This document shows positions 5,950 through 11,782 of a stretch of 11,782 nt of DNA, piece by piece; the stretch's first letter is position 1; every line of letters begins with the position of its first letter. The notes under the pieces were generated by a model. That model searched no databases. It was not told the DNA's origin and saw only the letters and a program-made list of their open reading frames with translations. The stretch is from Methanobacteriota archaeon. GTDB lineage: Archaea > Nanobdellota > Nanobdellia > Woesearchaeales > SM23-78. The stretch covers positions 1 to 11,782 of the forward strand of contig DAOWFR010000005.1 of the NCBI GenBank assembly GCA_030637925.1, in the 5' to 3' direction. Made by a program: the position numbers and the translations under genes.

Positions 5950-8699
5950 ATATTATAAGCATTAAAACTAATAAGAAAGGCTTTTATTTCACTTTTGATG
6001 CTTTGCTTGCCTCAATCATACTAATAGGAGGCTTGCTCTTAATCTCACAATACTTTGTAAAGGAGCATCCAAGAGAAAGCATAGAGTACTTGTCAACAGA
6101 TGTTCTGTCAGCTCTTTCAGAACTAAGAGTGAGTGAGATTAACAGTACTTTTGTGAATACCTACCTGATAGGAAGCCCTAATACTAATCTTAACTTTTCT
6201 GTGCTTGAACAAATAGGTACTTACTGGGCTACTAATGAGACAGAGCTTGCACTCAATCTCTCAGAGTATGTCCTGGAAAACATGTTTCCTAATAATACAG
6301 GCATGAACCTGGTTATAGAAAGTGATGTTCTTTTTGAAAAACCATTGGCAAATGCAAGTAACCTGATGGCTGGTGAGAGGATGATAACAGGTATTATGCA
6401 AGGAGCTCCTATTACTGGCTCAACATCCTCTGCTTACCTAAGAAAGATTGAGGATAAGAGAACAAGTAGCTTTGCTTATTTTGGAGGCTTTGTTGGGGAG
6501 GGTAATATTTCAACATTTATAGATGATATACCTAGTGATGTAACCAATGAGAGTATAAGTATGGTAGAGATGGAGGTAGATGCAGCTAGCCCTTTTTCCT
6601 TGTACATCAATAATGATAAGTGTGGTGATTTCACACCCACCACCACTAATATGACTCCTGATTACTGGAACATAACAAGTTGCAAAAACTCAATACAATC
6701 AGGAAGAAATGATTTTAAAATAATATTTAGCGGAGAGCTGAACGAGTCATATATTGCAGGAGGATTTATAAAAATAAGCTATAAGACATCACAACAGTTA
6801 CAGAACCTTTTTGTAGGGCAAAAAAAATATTATTTTCCTGGCATTGAAGGCGTTGCTAATCTCTATGACTCATTCTACATACCAGGTACGCTTACCAATA
6901 TGACAATTTACCTGCATTTTGACAGCAATGCCAAAACCTACCTTACCATAGGAGATACTATTGTTTACCAGAACATTACTACTGGTGAAACCCAAGTCCT
7001 TTTTAATGACACCAGCCTAACACAGTTTCCAATAAATCTTAATTACAATGACTTAAGTAATAGGACTATCCCATTAAGATTTGCTTCTTACAATGAGACT
7101 TATACATATGTTTTTGGCTCAAACGCTGATGTTGTTCTAATAACAGACTTATCTGGAAGTATGAAGCTAAGAATGAATTCCTGGGATAACCCAGGCTTTG
7201 CTATTCCTAATTGCAAACCAACAGATATAACAAACCCCAAGTCCAGAAGATTAGGAGTAGCTGCCTGTCTTGACTCTGATGTTAATGCCATAATAATGAA
7301 TTCTTCAAGAGAGAATAATACTAACAGGCTCTGGCTAGCGGATTTTTCGTCAGATGCTAATCCATTTTTTAGCCCTAATCTTAATTTGTTAACAGAAGAG
7401 AACATTGAGAATGAGATATATGATAGGTATAAGTCAAAGAGCCAGCAGGAAATAAAAGGAGGCACTTGCTTGTGCTGTGCAATAAACCAGGCTTATGATA
7501 TCTTAAATACTTATAGTAATGAGAACAGGACCAAGTCTGTTATTGTGATGACAGATGGGGTGCCAACTCATTGCTGTGGACTAACTACAGGAGGCGAATG
7601 TAATGAGACTTCTACAGGAACAAGTGGTTATTGGCTAGATCCCTCTTGTACTGGTGATGAAGACTCTTGTGAGATCAGCAATTGTGATGGCCCTATCAAT
7701 AATTCTATAAACTCTGCAAAAAGGCTTCATGAAGATTTAAATGCCACTGTTTATGCTATTGGCTTTGGGCCTCTTGAGAACTGCACAAAGGCTAATTACA
7801 CATTACATAACATAGCAGAGGCAGGTAATGGAAGTGTTATGGTTAGTAGTAATGCCTCAGTATTACAGGAATTTTATTATAACATCTCTCATGAAATACT
7901 AACTCAAGTAGGGCAATCAGCCCAGCTAGTAATAGTTACGGAAAACCTGACTTCTTCAACCCTTTTTAATGACTCATATGTTGACTTTGTTTATAATCCA
8001 ACAATTACTCCGCCTGAGCCTAATGAGATAAGTGTGATTGTGCAGACAGACCAGTTTGGAACATGCACTCCCAGCATAACAATACCTGGTGGTATCAGAG
8101 TAGTTGATGCAAAAGTTGTTTCTTATTCTGACTATCACTGGACAGATACTCTGATAATTGATGGAACAACTGTTTATAACCTGTCTTATTTTAGTTCTGT
8201 TTATACCAGACTAGGAGACCCTTATGAAGTACAAGTACCTGTTCAGCTCTTAACAAATGGGACTCATACCTTGACCATAGAAACAGGTGATTCTCCTATT
8301 AATAGGACTGGGTGCTCAGCCAATAACTCCTTAATATACACTGCTCTTGTCCCCTCAGCTACTGCACGTTCAGAAGTAGTTGAGCACATAGAGGGGTGTG
8401 AGTGGAATCTACAGTTTGAAGATGATACTTTTAGTATCAAACCCATACCAGGGGATTATAGTGGTAGTAAGAAGTGTAGTTACACAGAAAATAATTACAC
8501 CCTTGCTGATGGTGCCTATGACCCTACTGATGCCTATGATGTTGCTGTTTACAACTTGCTAACAATCCTTGACTTTGATGATAATGGCAAAGTATTTGTT
8601 AACCTTGATGCTGCAGACATAGAGATAGTACTAACCACAGTATCCTCTGTGCCTTATCTCTGGGGGCCTACCTTGGTGAAGGCAAGGGTGTGGCAGTAA
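5940..8699 (+). CDS. Large surface protein: prepilin-like anchor plus von Willebrand factor A domain
   Basis: A 919-aa protein, probably anchored in the membrane or in a filament by its N-terminus (NKKGFYFTFDALLASIIL, hydrophobic to about residue 39), with the rest outside. Residues 40-395 are beta-rich and unrecognised. A VWA domain starts near residue 398 and has a complete metal-ion-dependent adhesion site: DLSGS (Asp403, Ser405, Ser407), GGT (Thr509) and MTDG (Asp539), then TVYAIGFG. An insertion after MTDG holds a cysteine-rich loop; nine Cys lie between 510 and 582 and another at 615, so disulfide bonding is likely. The C-terminal third is beta-rich. More than thirty N-x-S/T sequons suggest heavy glycosylation. 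VWA domains with intact MIDAS bind protein ligands, as in pilus-tip adhesins; adhesion or host contact is inferred. The ATG at 5940 overlaps the previous gene by ten bases. Confidence 0.85.
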   Translation: MVLDIISIKTNKKGFYFTFDALLASIILIGGLLLISQYFVKEHPRESIEYLSTDVLSALSELRVSEINSTFVNTYLIGSPNTNLNFSVLEQIGTYWATNETELALNLSEYVLENMFPNNTGMNLVIESDVLFEKPLANASNLMAGERMITGIMQGAPITGSTSSAYLRKIEDKRTSSFAYFGGFVGEGNISTFIDDIPSDVTNESISMVEMEVDAASPFSLYINNDKCGDFTPTTTNMTPDYWNITSCKNSIQSGRNDFKIIFSGELNESYIAGGFIKISYKTSQQLQNLFVGQKKYYFPGIEGVANLYDSFYIPGTLTNMTIYLHFDSNAKTYLTIGDTIVYQNITTGETQVLFNDTSLTQFPINLNYNDLSNRTIPLRFASYNETYTYVFGSNADVVLITDLSGSMKLRMNSWDNPGFAIPNCKPTDITNPKSRRLGVAACLDSDVNAIIMNSSRENNTNRLWLADFSSDANPFFSPNLNLLTEENIENEIYDRYKSKSQQEIKGGTCLCCAINQAYDILNTYSNENRTKSVIVMTDGVPTHCCGLTTGGECNETSTGTSGYWLDPSCTGDEDSCEISNCDGPINNSINSAKRLHEDLNATVYAIGFGPLENCTKANYTLHNIAEAGNGSVMVSSNASVLQEFYYNISHEILTQVGQSAQLVIVTENLTSSTLFNDSYVDFVYNPTITPPEPNEISVIVQTDQFGTCTPSITIPGGIRVVDAKVVSYSDYHWTDTLIIDGTTVYNLSYFSSVYTRLGDPYEVQVPVQLLTNGTHTLTIETGDSPINRTGCSANNSLIYTALVPSATARSEVVEHIEGCEWNLQFEDDTFSIKPIPGDYSGSKKCSYTENNYTLADGAYDPTDAYDVAVYNLLTILDFDDNGKVFVNLDAADIEIVLTTVSSVPYLWGPTLVKARVWQ

Positions 8700-8701
8700 A
8701 A

Positions 8702-9676
8702 ATGAAAAAATCATCCCTACTCTGGAACAAGAAAGGCTTGTTCTATTTATTAATCTCATCTCTTTTTGTAATAGTGATGATACTTGTGTTCCTGGCTTAC
8801 AAGGAGTATAGCTATACTAACAGGCAAAAGGTTGTTGAGACCAGAATTAGAACTATTAATAACTTTATCAAAGATATTGACTCTGATTCAAAAAGAGTGA
8901 TATATATCTCAGGGTTCAGAGCATTAATAGCTCTTGAGGATTATGTTGCTAGCTCAGGTCAGTATCTTAATAATGCAGAGGAGTTATTCAGAGTTGCTTT
9001 TTATAATGGAACAGTTAATGGCACAGAAGTAAAGATACTTGAGAACTCATCTTATTCTGACTATCTTGGGAAGCTAAGAATAATAGCAGACAGGATAGGG
9101 ATTGATATTGATCTGAATGTTACTAATATAACTCTTTATCATGACTCTCCTTGGAGTGTTAATGTCATAATAACAACCCATGTAAACCTTACTGATAAGA
9201 AAGGGCTTGCTAGATGGGAGTTCTATAAGGATTACAATACAAGCGTCTCTTTAATAGATATAAGAGACCCTCTTTATAGTGTTTTTACACTTGGAAGAGT
9301 TCCTAATACTATAAGGATTAGCAATATAACAGATTATGTTAATAATACTAATAATGATACAACCCAGCTTATGATACACATAAATAATTCTTTCTATGTT
9401 GAAAACCCTCTTGCACCTAGTTTCCTTATGAGAATGAGAGGTAACTTCTCTAGCTCTCCTTATGGCATTGAGAGCCTGGTGTATATCCCTGAGTTAATAG
9501 AACAAGGAGTTAGTTACAGCACTATTAGGAGTCTTGTTGACTATGTTTTGTTCAGTAATATCACAGGTTATGAAAACAAGGCCTGCAATGTTGATAACAT
9601 GCCTACTTGGTTTAAGATGGATACTAACCACACAAACAAGTATGAGATTAATAAATTGAATTATGCTCCTTGTTAA
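8702..9676 (+). CDS. Membrane-anchored extracytoplasmic protein of unknown function
   Basis: A 324-aa protein with an N-terminal KKSSLLWNKKG followed by a hydrophobic helix (about residues 13-33) and a long exterior domain. The anchor is pilin-like in position and basic lead but has no acidic residue in the first part of the helix. A helical stretch follows (TRIRTINNFIKDIDSDSKRV, ISGFRALIALEDYVA), then beta-rich sequence with about fourteen N-glycosylation sequons. The conserved-looking C-terminus is PLAPSFLMRMRGNFS, GIESLVYIPELIEQG and SIRSLVDY-like segments ending in two cysteines. No named family is recognised. The ATG at 8702 sits two bases after the VWA stop with GGGTG eleven bases upstream; GTG at 8690 is an alternative start overlapping the VWA gene. 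Operon position suggests it works with the VWA protein, perhaps as a capping or tip subunit. Confidence 0.78.
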   Translation: MKKSSLLWNKKGLFYLLISSLFVIVMILVFLAYKEYSYTNRQKVVETRIRTINNFIKDIDSDSKRVIYISGFRALIALEDYVASSGQYLNNAEELFRVAFYNGTVNGTEVKILENSSYSDYLGKLRIIADRIGIDIDLNVTNITLYHDSPWSVNVIITTHVNLTDKKGLARWEFYKDYNTSVSLIDIRDPLYSVFTLGRVPNTIRISNITDYVNNTNNDTTQLMIHINNSFYVENPLAPSFLMRMRGNFSSSPYGIESLVYIPELIEQGVSYSTIRSLVDYVLFSNITGYENKACNVDNMPTWFKMDTNHTNKYEINKLNYAPC

Positions 9677-9680
9677 AAAA

Positions 9681-10019
9681 ATGATAAAGAACAAATCTAA
9701 GAACTTTGTAATAATAAAAAAGGCCAAGCTCTGCAAGAATATCTTCTGCAAAGCCTTTGGTTTTATGTTCAGATTCAGAAAGCCAGGCCATGCTCTTGTT
9801 TTTATCTTTAATAATGAGAGAAAGATAGATCTGCACATGCTCTTTGTGTTTTTCCCTATTGATGTCTTGTTTCTTGACAAGAACAAAGGTGTTGTTGATA
9901 TAAAGAAAAACTTTAAGCCTTTTGCTTACTATGCTTCTAAGGTAAAGGCAAAGTATGTTATTGAACTTCCTGTGGGGTTGCTTGGTAAAACAAAGATAAG
10001 TGATAAGATTATTTTTTAA
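9681..10019 (+). CDS. DUF192 (UPF0127) family protein
   Basis: A 112-aa DUF192 protein, a small beta-rich fold of unknown biochemical function. Visible family features are KAFGFMFRFRKPGHALVFIF near residues 24-43, a core HMLFVFFPIDVLFLDKNKGVVDI (the FWMKNT-x-PLDVLFL element of the family in altered form), then YYASKVKAKYVIELPVGLL and a final SDKIIF. No signal peptide is seen, so it is likely cytoplasmic, unlike many bacterial members that carry lipoprotein signals. The ATG at 9681 is four bases after the upstream stop; the ATG at 9663 would overlap that gene and is an alternative. It closes the pilin operon. DUF192 proteins are often found with DPANN envelope genes (recollection, not checked). 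A T-run at its end probably terminates the operon. Confidence 0.85.
   Translation: MIKNKSKNFVIIKKAKLCKNIFCKAFGFMFRFRKPGHALVFIFNNERKIDLHMLFVFFPIDVLFLDKNKGVVDIKKNFKPFAYYASKVKAKYVIELPVGLLGKTKISDKIIF
10012..10017 (+). terminator. T-run terminating the pilin operon
   Basis: A T6 run overlaps the end of the DUF192 gene and is followed by a further T5 at 10034-10038, which also forms part of the next promoter. This fits intrinsic archaeal termination at the end of the six-gene unit. Confidence 0.45.
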
Positions 10020-10033
10020 TAAATATAGAAAAC

Positions 10034-10041
10034 TTTTTATA
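10034..10041 (+). promoter_or_regulatory. TATA box of the winged-helix/coiled-coil gene
   Basis: TTTTTATA predicts a transcription start near 10065 and a leader of about 24 bases. The leader ends with GAGGT (10080-10084), a Shine-Dalgarno match four bases before the ATG at 10089. The gene is therefore likely transcribed apart from the pilin operon. Confidence 0.5.
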
Positions 10042-10088
10042 CCCTCATAAACGATAAAGTAAATAAGCACGATAAAAAAGAGGTTAAC

Positions 10089-11249
10089 ATGGTTGCTCAG
10101 AAGAGTATTGAGACAGGAGTAGACAAGCTTGTAACCCTGATTAACAGGAAGAAAAAGATTAGTACTAATGAGGCCGCTAATGAGCTTGGAGTAAGCATAC
10201 CTGTTGTGCAGGAATGGGCTGATTTCTTAGAGGACCAGGGCTTAATAACAGTTGAGTATAAGCTTAGCAGGACTTATTTGTGCGAGAGAAAGCTTACCAA
10301 AAAAGAGATTGAAAAAAAGGCAAAAGTGTATGCTTCTAAAAAAGACGCTTTTACAAGAAAGGTAGAGACAGCTCTGAAGTCCTTGCAAAAAGAATCAGAG
10401 GGTTTTGAAAAGATAAAAACCGAGTTCAAAAAATTAAGAGATACTATTGGCAGTGACATAGACCAGGTAAGAGTGGAACTTCAGGAACTAAGGCACTACG
10501 AGGACTTGAAAAAGAATATTGATAAGGACATAATACAGCAAAGACTTGACTACCAAGAAATGCTGAACAATATTCACCGCCAAATAACAGAGCAGAAGAA
10601 GAAGTACGAGAGCTTTATTGATGAAGTCGAGGTTGAGAAAGCCAAGATAGAAGAAGCCAGAGTGGAAATGAGCTATCTTGAGAATAGAGAAGATAACCTA
10701 AAGAAGAGACTTGATTCTCTTAAAGAAATAATGAAATCAATAGAGAACAAGATTGCTGAGCAAAAAAGAATCATAAGGAGTTCTCTTGACAAAATAAACT
10801 CTGACTTAAAAGAAGAAGATAAGTTAGAGAAGGATATTAGGTTCAGAATAAAGGAAAAACTAGAACCAGTAATAAGGACAGCAAAGGAAAAAGAGGAAAA
10901 GGTCCTTGCAGTTCAGGATTCTATTCTTAAAAAAATCATGGATAAGAAGAAGGAAATAGACAAGTACAAGCTTGAGAGCACACAAGCAGCTGAGGAATTC
11001 AAGGCTTTCTTTGAGAGAAAGGCCAAGACTCAGGAATTGATTACTGCACTTGAAAAGCAGAAGGCAGAGCTAGAAGAAGAGTTGCAAGGCTTAGTAATGA
11101 AAGCCCAGAGCTTTAAATTATCAGTTAAGAGCAGTGATGTGAAGGACTATGTCAAGGAGCTCCAGAAAAGCTTTAAAGAGATTGAGAAGAAGAAGAGCTC
11201 TTTTATAAAAAGGCTTGGGGAGCTGACAGATACAATAACCAAGAAATAA
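10089..11249 (+). CDS. Winged-helix protein with long coiled coil, unknown function
   Basis: A 386-aa cytoplasmic protein with two parts. Residues about 8-68 form a winged helix-turn-helix: helix 1 GVDKLVTLINRKK, helix 2 STNEAANELGV, recognition helix SIPVVQEWADFLEDQGL, wing ITVEYKLSRTYLCERKL. Residues about 70-386 are an almost unbroken coiled coil rich in Lys, Glu and Leu, with few breaks and no transmembrane segment. It is reminiscent of SMC-like rods, but no Walker motifs are present, so it is not an SMC ATPase. It sits alone between the pilin operon and the secretion ATPase, each with its own promoter. The HTH could bind DNA or be a protein-contact module; a regulator of pilus genes or a cytoplasmic scaffold for the motor are both possible. 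The family is not recognised by name. Confidence 0.85.
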   Translation: MVAQKSIETGVDKLVTLINRKKKISTNEAANELGVSIPVVQEWADFLEDQGLITVEYKLSRTYLCERKLTKKEIEKKAKVYASKKDAFTRKVETALKSLQKESEGFEKIKTEFKKLRDTIGSDIDQVRVELQELRHYEDLKKNIDKDIIQQRLDYQEMLNNIHRQITEQKKKYESFIDEVEVEKAKIEEARVEMSYLENREDNLKKRLDSLKEIMKSIENKIAEQKRIIRSSLDKINSDLKEEDKLEKDIRFRIKEKLEPVIRTAKEKEEKVLAVQDSILKKIMDKKKEIDKYKLESTQAAEEFKAFFERKAKTQELITALEKQKAELEEELQGLVMKAQSFKLSVKSSDVKDYVKELQKSFKEIEKKKSSFIKRLGELTDTITKK

Positions 11250-11265
11250 TAATTCCAGTAATTCT

Positions 11266-11284
11266 TGTTTAATTTCTTTTTTAA
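11266..11284 (+). terminator. T-rich tract after the coiled-coil gene
   Basis: A T-rich stretch with runs of three, three and six Ts starts 17 bases after the stop codon. It is directly followed by an A/T inverted repeat at 11289-11310. Together they look like an archaeal termination zone, although the repeat may serve the next promoter instead. Confidence 0.4.
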
Positions 11285-11288
11285 GTAT

Positions 11289-11310
11289 AAATCTTTTTAA
11301 CAAAAGATTT
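11289..11310. repeat. Perfect 9-bp inverted repeat upstream of the ATPase promoter
   Basis: AAATCTTTT and AAAAGATTT are exact inverted repeats separated by TAAC. The right arm runs into the TATA box at 11308-11315. The position fits an operator at which a dimeric regulator could block or recruit the transcription factors TBP/TFB. It could alternatively be a weak hairpin belonging to the upstream terminator. Confidence 0.6.
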
Positions 11311-11315
11311 ATATA
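11308..11315 (+). promoter_or_regulatory. TATA box of the secretion ATPase gene
   Basis: TTTATATA lies about 75 bases before the GTG start. It predicts a leader of about 45 bases, the longest in this window. The 135-base gap between genes (11250-11384) otherwise holds the T-rich tract and the inverted repeat. Confidence 0.5.
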
Positions 11316-11368
11316 TCCTTTATCATAAGGTATTAATAGATAGATATAGCTGGATTCCGAGTAAAAAA

Positions 11369-11375
11369 GAGGTGA
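11369..11375 (+). promoter_or_regulatory. Shine-Dalgarno site deciding the ATPase GTG start
   Basis: GAGGTGA matches seven consecutive bases of the ideal archaeal site and ends nine bases before GTG at 11385. An in-frame TGA at 11373-11375 excludes any earlier start, and no in-frame ATG lies nearby. Confidence 0.75.
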
Positions 11376-11384
11376 GGGTTTTTA

Positions 11385-11782
11385 GTGGTAGAGAAAAAGC
11401 ATTCTAAGAAAAATAAGGAAAAAAAGAAGACCAGTTCTAAAACTCCCAGCACCCCCAGCACCAGCAAGATTATTGATACCTATGAATACAAGGCAAAGAA
11501 CATACCTATAAAAGTAACTATTGTTAGGAGAAAAGGAGAATTCGTGCCTTTATACGAGGTAAGCATTTCCAGCATCTCTAAAACAACAGAGTTTATGCTT
11601 GAGAGGATTAGGCAGGAACTTATCAAGGCAGTGAACCTTGAGATGATTGACATTACTGATTTAAAGAAAGCCAAGCTTATTGAAAGCCAGTTTGAGGAAA
11701 CCATAGCAGACCTTATTAACAAGTACTTTCCTGACCTTGATGATGAGACCAAGGGCTTCTTGACAAGCTATCTCCTAACCAA
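11385..11782 (+). CDS. Type II/IV secretion ATPase (TadA/ArlI/VirB11-like), N-terminal part
   Basis: Only 132 codons are present before the right edge; the Walker motifs lie beyond it. The start (GTG) is followed by a Lys/Ser-rich segment and a Ser/Thr/Pro linker (about residues 4-28). Then comes the N-terminal domain typical of archaeal pilus/archaellum motor ATPases: IIDTYEYKAKNIPIKVTIVR, GEFVPLYEVSISSISKTTEF, MLERIRQELIKAVNLEMIDI, FEETIADLINKYFPDLDDET and GFLTSYLL. In relatives this domain precedes the RecA-like ATPase core that drives assembly of pilins through the membrane. The call rests on similarity of the N-terminal segment and on the pilins next door. It probably powers the filament encoded at 4503-9676, though the separate promoter means expression could differ. 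Confidence 0.82.
   Translation, partial: MVEKKHSKKNKEKKKTSSKTPSTPSTSKIIDTYEYKAKNIPIKVTIVRRKGEFVPLYEVSISSISKTTEFMLERIRQELIKAVNLEMIDITDLKKAKLIESQFEETIADLINKYFPDLDDETKGFLTSYLLT

Noticed and set aside
7100..7465. Minus-strand frame of 121 codons inside the VWA region
   Set aside because: It lies antisense to the MIDAS-containing VWA coding sequence, which is strongly supported.
9648..10070. Minus-strand frame of 140 codons over the DUF192 gene
   Set aside because: The plus-strand product has clear DUF192 features and operon context; the opposite frame shows no recognisable domain.
10089..11249. SMC/Rad50-type ATPase
   Set aside because: The coiled coil lacks any Walker A, Walker B or signature motif, and the N-terminal domain is a winged helix.

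Overview
The window is AT-rich archaeal chromosome. The evidence is an uninterrupted set of archaeal/eukaryotic-type information genes (GINS, eL42, eS27, aIF2-alpha, Nop10, PAC2 chaperone), TATA-type promoters placed about 26-30 bases before start codons (leaderless style), and class III (type IV pilin-like) signal peptides. The gene set, the compact overlapping layout and the flavour of the unknown proteins point to a DPANN archaeon, probably of the Woesearchaeota/Pacearchaeota group. That placement is an inference from protein character, not from a search.

Layout. (1) Positions 1-777, minus strand: the N-terminal part of a radical SAM enzyme running off the left edge. It is divergent from (2) 864-1769, the replication factor GINS, whose acidic linker contains an odd cluster of small inverted repeats at 1353-1443. 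(3) 1807-4108: a conserved archaeal translation/ribosome-biogenesis block, eL42, then eS27 - aIF2-alpha - Nop10 - PAC2. The last four are packed with zero spacing or overlaps. (4) 4077-4382, minus strand: a small unknown protein, tail-to-tail with PAC2 and overlapping it. (5) 4503-10019: an apparent operon of five successive N-terminally anchored, prepilin-like exported proteins. Two are short class III pilins. One is a 187-aa pilin-like protein, one a 919-aa protein with a von Willebrand factor A domain and a cysteine-rich insertion, and one a 324-aa bitopic protein. A small DUF192 protein follows. (6) 10089-11249: a winged-helix plus long coiled-coil protein of unknown role. (7) From 11385 to the right edge: the N-terminal part of a TadA/ArlI/VirB11-type secretion ATPase.

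How it fits together. The first 4.1 kb is housekeeping: replisome (GINS), ribosome (eL42, eS27), initiator tRNA delivery (aIF2-alpha), pseudouridylation RNP (Nop10) and a probable proteasome-assembly chaperone. The last 7.3 kb looks like a type IV filament (archaeal pilus-like) surface apparatus. It has pilin subunits, a heavily sequon-decorated VWA protein that could act as a tip adhesin, and the motor ATPase starting at the edge. No membrane platform (TadC/ArlJ) or prepilin peptidase is visible; they would be expected outside the window. The most unusual items are the palindrome cluster inside the GINS gene, the VWA giant prepilin with its companion proteins that depart from the pilin Glu+5 rule, and the DNA-binding-plus-coiled-coil gene between pilins and motor. 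No rRNA, tRNA, CRISPR array or insertion sequence was recognised.
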